64,000 nt of DNA, taken from Prochilodus magdalenae (lineage: Eukaryota; Chordata; Actinopteri; Characiformes; Prochilodontidae). Position 1 is the first letter of the stretch. Every line of letters starts with the position of its first letter. Both the position numbers and the translations under genes were made by a program. The stretch is from NCBI GenBank assembly GCA_024036415.1, contig JAMWET010003460.1:10001-74000 (forward strand), read 5' to 3'. The notes under the pieces are model-generated. The model ran no database searches, was not told where the DNA came from, and was given only the letters and a program-made list of their open reading frames with translations. Of this stretch, positions 1 to 11,673 are shown one piece after another.

Positions 1-179
1 GGATATGGGCCCTTTAAGTGAGTTTGTTGGGCCGGTATGAGTTTACTCAAGCTTGTAGCTTCATACTTCTGAGAGCTATAGGTCCTCGGAGGGATGAATC
101 CATATACATGCGTCAACACGACCGTGTGTACAGTGTACACACCTGAACAGCCGCGGCCCCTCCGATAGATTAGGGCGAC

Positions 180-480
180 GACTGTCGCTTAGCGATCAGC
201 TGCGCTCGCTTCTCCCCGCCCTCCTGAGAGGCGCTCGGCTAGTGACGCCCCGCCCACCCCCAGCGCCGCCTGGCAGTTCATTCTCAAAAGCGTTGGGACG
301 GTCAGCGCCTGAGAGCCGGGAGGCGGCCAGCCAATCAGAGAGCAGGAGGGCGGGGTCTGTTCGGAATACGGGCGGGACAAAACACACCCTGAGCGTCAAG
401 CGCGAAGCCCCGCCCCGGCGCTCCCCCCTCCCTCCCTCCCCCTCTGGAGTCAGGTCAGCCGTTGGTAGCTCGCCTCTCTG
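180..480 (+). promoter_or_regulatory. CpG-rich promoter region of ugt8
   Basis: This stretch is far richer in G+C and CpG than the rest of the window. It holds GC boxes (gccccgccc near 246-254, gggcggggt at 348-356, ccccgccccgg near 408-418) and a CCAAT box in direct orientation (ccaatcag at 331-338). No TATA box is obvious. It sits just upstream of the probable non-coding first exon. The assignment to ugt8 is inferred from strand and absence of another gene; the distance to the start codon is 18 kb. Confidence 0.6.
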
Positions 481-656
481 AGCGTTTACGGTTTAGCCCT
501 TTTGACCAAAATTCAAACTAGCTAGCAACTTGGTCCAAGCCATACCGGGGACTCTATACTTACTAAACCTAAAATAACTCGACGTCTCCGAGTCGAGGGG
601 GGCGTGAAAGTGGGCTCACTTCTCTGGAAGCCCCTCACCCGGCTCACCTGTTCAAG
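440..656 (+). other. ugt8: Probable non-coding first exon (5' UTR) of ugt8
   Basis: A good donor, TTCAAG|gtaaggca, lies at 656/657 directly downstream of the CpG-rich region. The first coding exon begins two bases after an acceptor, so an upstream non-coding exon is required. The start is not defined by the sequence; about 440-480 is a guess. A small inverted repeat, ctcgac/gtcgag (578-583 and 592-597), could form a hairpin in the 5' UTR. Confidence 0.5.
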
Positions 657-1971
657 GTAAGGCAAAGACTTTAACCGGAGGCGTTTCCAAAAGGAGACCT
701 ACGAGTGCTTGCTAGCGAGCGCGCTAGCCACATTAGCTTGTCAGTGAGAGGAATGAACAGAGCAGCCTTAAAAAGTTTCTATTTTAGCTTTAGTGACATA
801 TTAAGTCAAATAACCCGGAACCTGTCGTAAGTAGAACGTGTCTAGTTCCTAAAACGTCGAGTTCTTGACAGGGCTGCAGTGGAGCCACATAGTACCACAC
901 AGAGGAACTGGGGATGTTGGGCTGTTTTGTGTTTACTGAGGGGCTCCTCTGAAGGAATACTGAGGGACTTGACAGAGGAGGATGGCCCTAAGCACTGTGA
1001 GGGATGGTGTAACTACATGGTAATGACTGTGTTATAACTAGAGGTGATGCCTCAGGCATGTATTTGAGCAGACACGACCCAGAAATGACACATGTATACC
1101 AATAGGAATACATGGAGCTGAGAAAGGGACCTTGCCTGTTATTACCTAACCCACCTGTGCTTGCTACTCTCACATCTTCACCATCCAAGGTAGGCAGCGT
1201 TCAGATCGAGCTGCCTTCCAGGAGCCTTCCAGGACACAGTGTTGACAGTCAACTGCAAACTCGCTCGTCTGCCCACACGTTTTTCAGTCGTTTTTCCTTT
1301 CCCAACCACGAGTTACAGTCCGCTTCAGGGTGTGACCTGGCGAGAACATGCGAGACCAGCGAGTCCCGGGGATTCATTTCCATGACCATTAGGCTTACGA
1401 AGTTCAGTTTTCTCAATCGTGCAGGCAAACGAGAGCAGTGCGTGTCTCTTAAATGACACCACCACACCTCAGATCTCAGATATGATACAGCGTTTTACCT
1501 TCTGCATTTTTTTGGGCCGCTTTCCTCATCAATATTTTAGCAGGCCTGAGGTAGATTGATACTTGGCCTTGCTGTGGGGGGGGGATCTTTCCGTAATCAG
1601 GCTGACATTCAACCCCGGTCCTGCTTTAACACCGATCAGAAAGGCCTTGCCAGGCTCGTTTATTGACTAAAGAGAAAGTTCTACATACGCTGTAATTTAC
1701 ATACCCATCCTTAATGTAGCCAGTCAGTCTGGTTAGGTGTGCACTGTCAGTCTTCTGGTTGGCCCTGGAGATGTAAGACTAGTTGCATAGTCGGCATGGA
1801 AACTACACGTCTAATTCGCTGCTTGGAGGTGTTCAGTAATCTCAAATCTTGCTCACATGGTTTATGTAAATAGAAAAAGTACAGACAATGCCTACACAGG
1901 GCTGGGCAATGTCGCCATTTGTTATCTTTTGCATATTCATACATATATAGAAATATATATGTATAAATATA

Positions 1972-2085
1972 TATGTACACACACATACACACACATACAC
2001 ACAAACACCTAACCACCCACCCACCCACACACTCACACACACTCAAACCCCCCCCCACACACATACGCACACACACATACATACG

Positions 2086-2116
<31 letters not shown>

Positions 2117-2279
2117 ACATACGCACACACACACACACACACTCACACACATACGCACACACACACACACACACACATACACACACATACACACAAACAC
2201 CTAACCACCCACCCACCCACACACTCACACACACTCAAACATCCCCCACACACACATACATACGCACACACACATACAT

Positions 2280-2325
<46 letters not shown>

Positions 2326-2392
2326 ACAAACACCTAACCACACACTCACACACACTCAAACCCCCCCCACACACACATACATACGCACACAC

Positions 2393-2434
<42 letters not shown>

Positions 2435-2444
2435 TCACACACAT

Positions 2445-2487
<43 letters not shown>

Positions 2488-2499
2488 TACGCACACACA

Positions 2500-2531
<32 letters not shown>
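1972..2531 (+). repeat. Compound (CA)n microsatellite with nested higher-order repeat
   Basis: About 560 bp of CA dinucleotide runs mixed with cacacatacgcac and acccacccaccc segments. A block of about 45-50 bp starting aaacacctaaccac and ending cacactcaaac occurs three times (about 1999, 2194 and 2327), the third copy shortened. Long open frames rich in His/Thr or Cys/Val here are artefacts. Confidence 0.97.
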
Positions 2532-2533
<2 letters not shown>

Positions 2534-2544
2534 TAGGTCTTCTG

Positions 2545-3955
2545 TTGTTACCATTCAGGCTTGTAACAATAGAAGATCCTTTTTTGGTGCTATGAAGAAC
2601 CGTTTTCCTACAGGTTCTATACAGAACCATACATTCTCTGTCTAACTGCAAAAAGCCTTTTAAGCATGTAGTATATCTAGAACTACTCCCAGTATTTAAA
2701 GAACCCCTGAAGAACCATCTTTTGTAAGATAGGTTTTATATGTATATATATCAAGTGTGGAACTACTCCTAACAAATGGTTCCTCAAGGGTTCTTTGGCA
2801 AAGACACTGGTTCTGTAGAAAGCCATGAACGTTCAATGAACCATGGTAAAATGTTCTTCAGATTGATATATATGGTTCTATGTAGAACCCTCATGACTCT
2901 TTTTGGGGCTGAAGAGAACCATTTTTAGAAAGCTTCTATAGTGGGCCATATACAACAACCGGAAGAACCGTTTCACCATGTAAGCATGAAACAGTACTAT
3001 ATAGAACTCATGGTTCTACATAGAATGTCCCAATTCCTAAAGAACCCTTGACGAACCATCTTCTTTAAGAGTGTACAATGTGCGTAACAACAGCCTCTAA
3101 ATATGAAGGATAGACAGTGGCGGTCGACCTAGAGAACCATATACAGGAATCAAACCTCAAACCTGACAACATTTGCATGCTTATGGTTCTATATAAACCT
3201 TTCCAATTACTAAAGAACCCATAAGAGACGTCTTCTTGAAGAGTCTTTTGTGTGTATACCAACAGCCTCTGAATATGAGGGATGGTTTTGTCAAACAATA
3301 GTGGGGGTCTATATAGAACCAAATACAATCAGACCTCAAAGAACCATTTGCATACCTAAATGTTTTTGGTTTTGTTTCTTTGTCAGGTGAACACATACAA
3401 CAATGTGAAGAACCATTTGCATACTTAAATGGTTCTTTGCATGGTGAAATGCTTCTTCAGATTGTTGTATGTGGTTCTGTATAAAACCTTGACAATGGTC
3501 ACTGAAAAGTGTTCTTCTGTTGCTACCATTGTCAAGCGTGTACCAGCAGAAGATCCCATTTTGGTGCTGTATAGAACCATTTTCCCACAGGTCCTATACA
3601 GAACCATACACAATGCATGCTCTATCTATCCACAAAGAGCCATTTAAGCATGAAGTATATGTAGAACCACCACTATTATTTAAAGAACCCTTAAAGAGGG
3701 TCTTTTGTAGGAGTGCTTCTGTATATATGTCATGCGTGTAAGAATAGATGATCCTATGTATGAAGATGCTATGTAGAACCCATTTTCAAAAAGGTTCTAT
3801 ACAGAACCATATACAACACATTCTCCATCAATCTGCAAAGAGCCGTTTAAGCGTGAAGTGTTCATAGAACCACTCCCATTATTTAAAGAACCCTCTTTGG
3901 TAGGAGTGGACAGTGTGACATACAGCAGCCTCCAAATATGAGGGGCAGTTTTCTT
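2545..3955. repeat. Diverged 'ggttctatacagaacc' repeat cluster
   Basis: About 1.4 kb in which ggttctat(a/g)(c/t)agaaccat, taaagaaccc and catttaagcatg recur many times. The segments beginning at 2611, 3591 and 3793 align over about 120 bp. The core motif is itself near-palindromic (ggttctatatagaacc). This looks like several decayed copies of a small non-autonomous element or a local tandem amplification. No coding potential is supported. Confidence 0.75.
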
Positions 3956-4009
3956 GACTGGGACTATCGCTTGGTCCGGTGGACCAGCTGGCACTGATTT
4001 AGTGTGATT

Positions 4010-4352
4010 TGTGTTAAGGTGGAAGTGTGTTGGTGTGTTAAGGCGGAAGTGTGTAGATGTGTTAAAGTGAATGTGTGTAGATGTGTTAAGATGGAAGTGT
4101 GTAGATGTGTTAAAGTGAATGTGTGTAGATGTGTTAAGATGGAAGTGTGTAGATGTGTTAAAGTGAATGTGTGTAGATGTGTTAAGATGGAAGTGTGTAG
4201 ATGTGTTAAAGTGAATGTGTGTAGATGTGTTAAAATAGAAGTGTGTTGATGTGTTAAGATGGAAGTGTGTAGATGTGTTAAAGTGAATGTGTGTAGATGT
4301 GTTAAAATAGAAGTGTGTTGATGAGTTAAGATGGAAGTGTGTAGATGTGTTA
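4010..4352 (+). repeat. Minisatellite A (24-bp unit in 48-bp pairs)
   Basis: Alternating units gatgtgttaagatggaagtg and gatgtgttaaagtgaatgtg, each followed by tgta, give a 48-bp two-unit period. The unit is a multiple of three, which explains open frames on both strands here. It is interrupted on the right by a SINE-like insertion. Confidence 0.95.
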
Positions 4353-4560
4353 ATACATTTACATTTACATTTAAGGCATTTAGCAGACACTCTTATCCAG
4401 AGCGACTTACAACCTTGCTTAGTGATCTGTTGGATAATATTCCAGTTAGTAGGAAGTTTAGAGCCTAAAACTCACCATGAGCTCAGACACTGCCCAAACA
4501 GGGGGTCAGTGCTGGTACCTAGAGAAAGGTCATTATAAGTGCAACACAATATACATTGAC
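4353..4560 (-). mobile_element. SINE-like insertion splitting the minisatellite
   Basis: Starts acatttacatttacattta and continues ggcatttagcagacactctt, atccagagcgacttacaac. This is the reverse complement of the gtaagtcgctctgga tail seen on many fish SINEs and on the SINE at 47.15 kb. The minisatellite resumes at about 4567, so it appears inserted within an older array. The right boundary is approximate. Confidence 0.65.
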
Positions 4561-4566
4561 AAAGGT

Positions 4567-5700
4567 CACTGTGGAACTGTGTAGATGTGTTAGGGTGGAA
4601 GGGTGTAGATGTGGTAAGGTGGAAGAGTGTAGCTGTGTTAAGGTGGAAGCGTGTAGATGTGGTAAGGTGGAAGAGTGTAGCTGTGTTAAGGTGGAAGCGT
4701 GTAGATGTGGTAAGGTGGAAGAGTGTAGCTGTGTTAAGGTGGGAGAGTGTAGAGGTGGTAAGGTGGGAGAGTGTAGCTGTGTTAAGGTGGAAGTGTGTAG
4801 CTGTGTTAAGGTGGAAGTGTGTAGAGGTGGTAAGGTGGGAGAGTATAGCTGTGTTAAGGTGAAAGTGTGTAGAGGTGGTAAGGTGGGAGAGTAGCTGTGT
4901 TAAGGTGGAAGTGTGTAGAGGTGGTAAGCTGGGAGAGTGTAGCTGTGTTAAGATGGAAGTGTGTAGATGGGGTAAGGTGGAGGAGTGTAGCTGTGTTAAG
5001 GTGGAAGTGTGTAGATGTGGTAAGCTGGGAGAGTGTAGCTGTGTTATGGTGGAAGTGTGTAGAGGTGGTAAGGTGGGAGAGTGTAGCTGTGTTAAGGTGG
5101 GAGAGTGTAGAGGTGGTAAGCTGGGAGAGTGTAGCTGTGTTAAGGTGGGAGAGTGTAGAGGTGGTAAGGTGGGAGAGTGTAGCTGTGTTAAGGTGGAAGT
5201 GTGTAGATGTGGTAAGCTGGGAGAGTGTAGCTGTGTTAAGGTGGAAGTGTGTAGAGGTGGTAAGGTGGGAGAGTGTAGCTGTGTTAAGGTGGAAGTGTGT
5301 AGATGTGTGGTAGGGTGGGAGAGTGTAGCTGTGTTAAGGTGGAAGTGTGTAGATGTGGTAGGGTGGGAGAGTGTAGCTGTGTTAAGGTGGAAGTGTGTAG
5401 ATGTGGTAAGCTGGGAGAGTGTAGCTGTGTTAAGGTGGAAGTGTGTAGATGTGGTAAGGTGGGAGAGTGTAGCTGTGTTAAGGTGGAAGTGTGTAGATGT
5501 GGTAAGGTGGGAGAGTGTAGCTGTGTTAAGGTGGAAGTGTGTAGATGTGTTAAGGTGGAAGTGTATAGATGTGGTAGGGTGGGAGAGTGTAGCTGTGTTA
5601 AGGTGGGAGAGTGTAGCTGTGTTAAGGTGGAAGTGTATAGATGTGGTAGGGTGGGAGAGTGTAGCTGTGTTAAGGTGGAAGTGTGTAGATGTGTGGAATG
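4567..5700 (+). repeat. Minisatellite B (24-bp unit, 48-bp higher-order unit)
   Basis: About 1.1 kb of units such as gtagctgtgttaaggtggaa + gtgt and gtagatgtggtaaggtggga + gagt, arranged mostly as alternating pairs of 48 bp. Related to minisatellite A. Open frames of 279 codons (+) and 411 codons (-) here result from the in-frame unit length. Confidence 0.96.
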
Positions 5701-5892
5701 TGTACAAATACTAAATCATGCTGTTTTGTAATCCAGGTCAAAACCGGGTCATGGTCATATGAACTGAGATGTTGATTTGTGCGTGTGTTGAATGTGGGTT
5801 TATGTAAGGTGTGAACGTCATCACGTATGGTCATGTTGGACTCTCAGTGTTCTAATTTTAATAGTCATGCTGGTTTGCCTTTCAGTGTTTAA

Positions 5893-5893
<1 letters not shown>

Positions 5894-5941
<48 letters not shown>
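5894..5941 (+). repeat. (GT)n microsatellite
   Basis: Uninterrupted run of 24 GT dinucleotides. Confidence 0.99.
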
Positions 5942-5943
<2 letters not shown>

Positions 5944-6234
5944 GAGAGGAAGTGATGTGAAACAATCCTGTTTGGCAAGTTTGAGGTTTGTTGCTTCATG
6001 AGCTCGTGTTTGTACTCTACGCTCTTGAAGCCTACAGTATGTGTGCACTGGGGACCTGGGATAAGTGTGTACACAGGCCTGTATGAATTGGATTTCAATT
6101 GTTATGCTTACAGGACCATGCAAACGTCAGAGACCACCTTTCATGGCCATCGGTTTCAGGCTGTTCATCAGTCAAAATAGCTGCCTGTATGTATCAGGGA
6201 GCTTCTGCAGCAAAATATAAGCTGTATTTTCTTC

Positions 6235-7315
6235 TACTTCTCGGTCAAGAGATTTTTGTCCTCTACCTAGTCCCACAGTTTTTGACGTATCAACACCATT
6301 CCATCTCCAGAATGTCCTGTCCGATCCGGAATGCTGTGCTTGTATACAGCATACACTTTTTGGAATACTCCCAAAGATTCAAATTTTGACTGACAGACAG
6401 CTTTGCCCACACACTGTCTCAGGGCTGACCCCTGAGCACAAGTTTAGTGTTGGTTTGACCTGCACTTGTCTTTTTTATTCCATCCCTCGTTTCTCCCATA
6501 GAGTCCTATTCATTTTCTCCCTTTTTCAAACCCCATTGTTTCCTTTAACCTACAGACACCAAACGGCATGTACCCACGCAGGGCATACCCACACTCCTCC
6601 ATGTGCTGCTTATTCATCCCTCGTTCCTCCCATAACAACCACAGCCTAGCAGAAATTCGGAAGTATTTAAACCGTACAACCATTCCGTGTTTCCTTCAGG
6701 AACGGTGTTCATCTAGTTCTCCTTCTTCTTTTTCTTGGTACATATTTTTTCATCTGCCAACCAGTCCCACAGTTTAAACTCCAAATTGTTGAATCTGATT
6801 GGGAAGGGTGTGCTTGTATGCAGCTTTCTGATCGGAATGCACGGTTTCCGCATTACAGCAGATTTTTCCAGAATTTTTTCCCCATTAGCAATGAATGGGA
6901 TGGAAAGGTGCAATCCCTTCTGCAGTACTTCTGCCGAACCCAAAGACAACATTTCTGATGCACCATCTCGGGACAGACTCCCAAGCCTGAATTCAATGTT
7001 GGTTCAACCCCCACTAGTCTGTTTTTCTTTACATCCCTCTTTTCCTCACATAGCGTCCCATTCATTTTTATCCCCACCCAAACCCCTATTGTTTCCTTTA
7101 ACCTACAGCCACCAAACTGCATGTGCTCACTCAGGGCAGATCCCCAAACTCTAATCCACAGCCATACTGACCCTCACTCCTCTATGTGTGGGTTATTCCT
7201 CCTCTGTTTCTCCTATAGCAACCACAGCCTATCAGGAAGTGGGAACCATTTAAGCTGCGCATCAATTCCTTGTTTCCTTCGGGAAATGTTCTTTCCTGTT
7301 CCTACACAGTTTCCT
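6235..7315 (+). repeat. Diverged tandem duplication, about 0.5-0.6 kb units
   Basis: The block at about 6235-6722 and the block at about 6722-7315 share ordered anchors: agtcccacagttt; gtgtgcttgta; ttgtttcctttaacctacag with accaaac and gcatgt; cctcccataacaaccacagc versus ctcctatagcaaccacagcc; and tgtttccttc. Similarity is partial, so the duplication is old. A degenerate third start may follow at about 7320. No gene is recognised in it. Confidence 0.7.
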
Positions 7316-10300
7316 TTTAACTCTATTTATCCCACAAGACCAGTCTTAGAATTTGAGTGCATTTTCTGCTTCTCCGGATCTTCAGCCGTAACCAACAGCA
7401 TGTATTCCAAACTTCGGGATGATCACCAGTTTAGGATTGTACTTTAACACCTTGCAATCAAGGCACCAAAAAAAAAAAGACAATCACAATTAAATTAAAT
7501 AGATAATGACGGTTGTTTATATACCACCGCAGTGTGCTTAGGAACAGAGATAATTACACCTCGTGCATTTCTTGCTATAAATATATTTATTGATTGGTTA
7601 CATGCCAAGCATTTTATGGGCTTGAACTTACGTCATGACTCATCCTCACATGTTCCTGGCTTGGCTACTGACATTCAAAAGTGGCTCAGTGACTTTTGCA
7701 TTTCTTTGCATAGTAAATATCATTACGAGCTCTCACCATTTGCCAGCATTGTTCCCTAACATACCCTACAGACCCTGCTCCCAATACCCTACAGTTTCCC
7801 CTCACCCACTCCTTTAGTCCGCTGTCAGCCATGTTCTGCCAACCACTGTAATATCATTATCAAACAGCACTTAATAGTCAAATCCTAGAACATTTCTTTG
7901 ATCATGTAACACACTGGACAGCTAGCTGCTGGTTGGTTCGAGTTACTTATTAGTAGGGCTGTCAGTATTGATTGTATTAATAAGCGAGGTATTACTGATA
8001 ACAATTTATTGATCGTAGTCAGCAGGTAAACAATAAGCTTAAGCTATAAAAATCAAACAGTAACATCCAAGCATAGCCTTTCATTGATTCCAAAACTCTT
8101 CACTGCTAAAGGCTAAACTGGTATTAAAATGGTAATGTGCTTTTCCCATAATGCCTAATGACATGTCAGATTCATTAACATTTGAAGCAGTGGTTTCAAT
8201 TGAGCTGAATCAATTAGTCATGTCTACAAAAAGGCCTAAGTGTCATGAAAAAACACCCCTGTGTTAACATATTGTCCAACATATCAAGACAGTATATTGT
8301 AACCAACCAACCACAGTGCTGGTGATAATGCTTTTGATTATTTTACTGTCACTTTGACATTGACCAATGGAAACTACATTTGAATTCAACGAAAGAGATT
8401 TTGCTATGATATTAAGAGTGTATTCATGTTTTCAATATTATAAAGAACGGTGGAAATGAAAAAAAAAAAAAACGGCCTGGTAAAAACCTTGCTAGTTGTT
8501 AAGTGTTCTTTCAGAGTGTTGGAAAGAGGTGCAAGCAACTATTCCACATACTGGAACAAAGTGCAAGTCACTAGGTATTTACTACTGCTTTGTAATTGTC
8601 TAGATCAGCGTTTCTTAACCCACCTCTTGGAACCCACAAGATGGTCCACCTGTACCAATATTCAGTGGGGACCAACCGATACAACACTGGTAGCACACAT
8701 TTTGTTAATGACTGTTTTTAGGTTGTAATGAATGCACTGCGCTAAGAGGAATGTATCTGTTGTGAGCTTTTATAAAAAACTAAATTAGGAATAACTGAAT
8801 GCTGATATTTTCTACAGCAGTACAGGCTGAACTAGTGAACGTGGACACAGAAACACTTGTTTCAGGTCTGGCAATAGAGCACAGAATGTGAGCTCTCTGG
8901 TGGACAAGATCAGGAGGTCATGAAAGACAACAGCAGTATGTAGTTTAGTGTTTTATCCAGTGAAATGTTTTATTAAGTAGAGTTTGAATGAAATAGAAAA
9001 AAAGGTCACACATTTATGACCATTAGTTGAATCAGGTTTATTAACATGGCATAGGACTGGAATCAGGGAACCCTGATGTAGATCTTCAGAAGCCAACTTC
9101 CTCTCTGGCCTAGTTGGGCAAGAGGCTACATAACCTATAAAATTAAATAGCTTTGGACAACTTTGCACCCCTGAATACTACCGCAGTATGTCAGTGAGAA
9201 TGTCATTGCCAGTTATGTTCCTTTGAACATACCCATAGATACATAGTCCCAGAACATGGCCCTGGCTACCAAGCTTCCTGCGGACCCAATCTCATCTATG
9301 TAACATGATCACTACCTAGAGAATGCCTACACTGTCTGGAAACGCCAACGGTACCATTTATTTATTGGTGATTTAACATAAAAGGAGCTCGGCTTTGGGT
9401 CATTCCTAAAAATGTCAGTCCAGACAAAGAGCTTCCCCTGCACACAGTCTATTATCTGTTATTCAAGAACCAAGACTGGGATTACTCAAGGTTTCGTTCA
9501 CGTTACAGGATTGGGACTACAGTTTGATTATTTGTATGGCCTTTCGATGTTCTCAGGATATCGTGTTGGTGATGTTCTGTGGACTTAAAAGCCTAGCATT
9601 GTATCAGAACATCATGGCAGGTCCTGAAGTGTCAAAGGTGTCCTGGGTGTGGAGTCTCTCAATTGTTGAACATGAAAAGGGAATTAAATCTCCCAAAAGA
9701 TGCCACAATGTTCACTTTCTCAATATTTTCCAACAATAAAGACACAGATCTAGACACAGATTAAGCCTGTCGCTAGCCTAAAAAGCCTATTCCCCCCATT
9801 GATGGTGTAATCAGACCCAAGGCTGAATGTCATCTGCGTTTGGGAAGTCTGAGTTATTGTGTTTAAAGCGCTTGAGATCTATTGATGCTGGAGCAAGTCA
9901 TTATTTTTTTCTCAAAGCACACAGAGACCTATTATACGCACATCACTGAACAAAGCTGCCCATGGAGAAAACAAGCCTACATGGATTTTGCATGCGGGTA
10001 TTTTTAGTAAGACAGTTGGGTTTGGAGTTGAACGGTAGAAGCACTAACAGGTTTCGTGCATCCTTGTTTCACCCCTGATATGATGGCTAGGATGTGCTGT
10101 ATGTGTTGTTTGATTGGATCACTTTGCTTTTGAGAAGCCCCCACTGTTATATGTAAGGGATCAAATCGGATTTGCGTGTCCAACCTATCTGCATGACACT
10201 GGCAACTATGTAGCTTCATGTGTGGTGCAGATTTTAAATGCTGAAGCAGGAAAGATGGAGGTGCATCATCTCACCCTGCAAACAATAACACCAAGTCGTG

Positions 10301-11370
10301 GTTCCACGGACTGTTGTTGACTTGACAGAAATGCCAGTTAGCATTCTTCCCAAAGCGTGTTGAGCTATCCACTGACGTTGTGAGAAAGCATGCACTAGGA
10401 CTCTTTGGAAGCTTTGGCCCTTTGGAATTGGAACACAGCCAGGAAATAGAAATAGAAACCTTAAAGTTTATTGCAGGGGAATCACCATAATGACGTGATT
10501 GGTGCATTTTTACATCGCTGTGAATATGGACGACTGCCTGTGATCATCCAGCTTGTTGACTGTGTTGCCATAAGCTTGGGTACAGGAGGCTTGGTTGGTA
10601 TGGCAGAACTCTCCTGCTGATTCATCCAGTCATGTGACCTCTTCCTGATGCTCCGTGTGTGCACAGCAGCAGGTAGTCAGCAGATAGACGATATCACTCA
10701 CCAATACTTAAGAGGCTCTAATAAGGGCTGTGTTTGCATTAGCCCTGATTCTAGGTGCTGGTAAACCTGGAGTGGTCAGTCTATTGATATGACTGCCTGA
10801 TCGTAGATTTCAGTTTTCTCATTTAGGGCTTCTTAAGAGCTACACATCACTTCAGACTTCACTTGTCTTCCCACAGTCGAATGTTGGACAGAAACTTCTT
10901 TGGATGTTTTCAGATGGTTTTTACCTTATCACTGTTCTGTGCGTATAGCTGGTTTGACTGGAAAGTGCATGAGTAAAGGAGTGCACTGTACTGTACCAGC
11001 AGCAGTTTAACAGCATGAAGCGAGGCTCGAATGCAAAAATGTGGTTGTGTGTGTCTCTCTGTCCTTCCATGCGGCTTCTGTGGTTCCATGAATGAAGAAT
11101 ATTTGAATGGATTCCTAATGCGTCCGTGACCTAATGACTATCAATTAACAGCTTAACATTTGAGTAAATTTCTTATCTAACCGCCTTGTTCGCTCTTTAT
11201 ATTTGTTGTGAGTGGAAAAGCATCAAGTCGAACTTAATACCACACTTGCCGTAGCAAACAGTCGCTCATAATTATTGATCCACCATTACAGAAATAAGGT
11301 AAAGGTGACTAAATGTAGCAGGGGCACGAGTTGCTTAGCATTTTCATTGTTCTTTTCAAGGCTTTAAATG

Positions 11371-11673
11371 CTAGCGTTCACCGGCGTCTCTCTTTTTAGG
11401 GCCGACAGCCACGTAACCCGAGTCCTCTGCTCGAAACCCAAGCTGTGACGTCGCCCAGGTACAGCTCGATTCTGGTGGGGTTGCCGAGGCGACAGTCAAC
11501 AAAGTCCGGCCTGAAAGAGAAAAGTTGTAATGGTGATAGCCCACCTGAAACCGGCACCAGAGCCAAACCGTGTGAGGAGCACACGAGAAACCTGACAGCT
11601 GGCCTCTAAAAGCTGCGGAATTAGGAAATCTTACCTCAGCAGGTGGTGTATGAATCTGGAGGAACCAACCCAC
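11371..11673. other. GC-rich island in intron 1, unrecognised
   Basis: An unusually G+C- and CpG-rich stretch, unlike the AT-rich sequence around it, with a 100-codon open frame on the minus strand. In the minus direction it also shows GGTTTCAG|gtgggc and cttttctctttcag|GCCGG, but the interval (34 bases) is too short for a vertebrate intron. I do not recognise the peptide. It could be a promoter/enhancer CpG island, a small antisense exon or a pseudogene fragment. Confidence 0.3.

Noticed and set aside
242..481. 79-codon open frame in the CpG-rich 5' region
   Set aside because: Pro/Ser/Arg-rich translation expected of GC-rich promoter DNA; no family resemblance and no splice link.
1747..2651. 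His/Thr- and Cys/Val-rich open frames
   Set aside because: Translation of CA/GT dinucleotide runs.
4472..5714. 411-codon minus-strand and 279-codon plus-strand open frames
   Set aside because: Products of the 24/48-bp minisatellite, open in several frames at once.
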